The notes below the pieces were generated by a model, which saw nothing but the letters and a program-made list of their open reading frames with translations, ran no database searches and was not told the DNA's origin. Position numbers and translations under genes: made by a program. A stretch of DNA of 22,948 bases, taken from NCBI GenBank assembly GCA_964415365.1, contig CAYPYW010000034.1, positions 1 to 22,948 on the forward strand. The letters run 5' to 3'. Source of the DNA: Hydromicrobium sp964415365 (GTDB lineage Bacteria; Actinomycetota; Humimicrobiia; Humimicrobiales; Humimicrobiaceae). Shown here piece by piece: positions 22,896-22,948 of the stretch (position 1 is its first letter; every line of letters begins with the position of its first letter).

Positions 22896-22948
22896 TGTTT
22901 TTTTCAATCGAAAAGTACCCCATATTTCAATCGAAAAGTACTCCACTT
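22603..22948 (+). CDS. IstA-type (IS21) transposase, N-terminal part, runs off the window
   Basis: ATG 22603, with AGAAAGG 5 bases upstream, opens a frame with no stop before the end of the window (115 codons). The start MIEIKEILTRIAKGQTKRKIRRDL with INRYIEEAKCLGID resembles the helix-turn-helix that opens IstA of IS21 elements, and VKDRIEAYLKDGI matches the next segment before the catalytic core. From about codon 98 (22896) the coding sequence passes into 23-bp repeats that look like the end of another element, so the gene is probably interrupted there. No DDE residues are reached. Confidence 0.6.
   Translation, partial: MIEIKEILTRIAKGQTKRKIRRDLSVHGLTINRYIEEAKCLGIDPQNCDSSHITDNLCSAISRNTTTAKQTTCPRDIILLPVKDRIEAYLKDGITKANVFFNRKVPHISIEKYST
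22896..22948. mobile_element. end of a second insertion element with 23-bp spaced repeats
   Basis: TG at 22896 is followed by TTTCAATCGAAAAGTACCCCA (22902-22922; one base omitted would be the shared core) and the same with one C/T change at 22925-22945, a 23-bp period. Repeats of the GAAAAGTACYCCA kind are seen at ends of IS21-family elements. The scaffold stops inside it. Confidence 0.45.

Noticed and set aside
22902..22945. Two near-identical 21-base units with 23-bp period as a CRISPR array
   Set aside because: The spacing between units is 2 bases, so there are no spacers; the units look like insertion-element ends.

Overview
The window looks like part of an A+T-rich genome of an anaerobic bacterium. 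Evidence: long A/T-only spacers, Shine-Dalgarno-led genes, a LarA-type nickel racemase and an MttB-type corrinoid methyltransferase. The acidic, repeat-built linker after the lipoprotein cysteine of the binding protein, with the other families present, would fit a candidate phylum such as Atribacterota or a low-GC Firmicutes-like lineage. This placement is inference only. Both ends lie in insertion-sequence DNA, and a run of ten Ns at 880-889 marks a scaffold gap, so this is a draft or metagenome scaffold that broke at repeats.

Layout: every cellular gene is on the minus strand and is read from right to left. Right edge: an IS21-like element (from about 22449) with the 5' part of istA, itself apparently interrupted by the end of a second element. 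Then HD-domain protein, MttB-family methyltransferase without a pyrrolysine codon, Gfo/Idh/MocA oxidoreductase, sugar-type ABC permease, an inserted IS3-family element (about 15574-16852), lipoprotein binding protein, ABC ATPase, phosphotriesterase-family hydrolase, class III aminotransferase, LacI-family regulator, class IV aminotransferase, Ord-like NAD(P) dehydrogenase, glutamate-1-semialdehyde-type aminotransferase, LarA-family protein, SDR dehydrogenase, 6-phosphogluconate dehydrogenase, KDG-type sugar kinase, PII-like protein and, at the left edge, the C-terminal remnant of another IS3 transposase.

How the genes work together: three promoters share one design, TTGAC(A/T)-17 bp-TATAAA followed at the transcription start by a common operator, AACATTTTCCTAAAACGTTA or a close variant. 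They lie before the HD-mttB-Gfo/Idh genes, before the ABC permease and before the class III aminotransferase. The only regulator in the window is the LacI-family protein at 9220-10230, so I infer it binds all three. The result looks like an inducible uptake and catabolism island: a periplasmic-binding-protein transporter imports a sugar-like, possibly methylated or aminated, compound. A methyltransferase, an oxidoreductase, a hydrolase and three PLP enzymes act on it, and a sugar-acid branch (LarA, SDR, Gnd, KDG kinase) may feed carbon into central metabolism. The substrate cannot be read from sequence.

No tRNA, rRNA or CRISPR array was seen.
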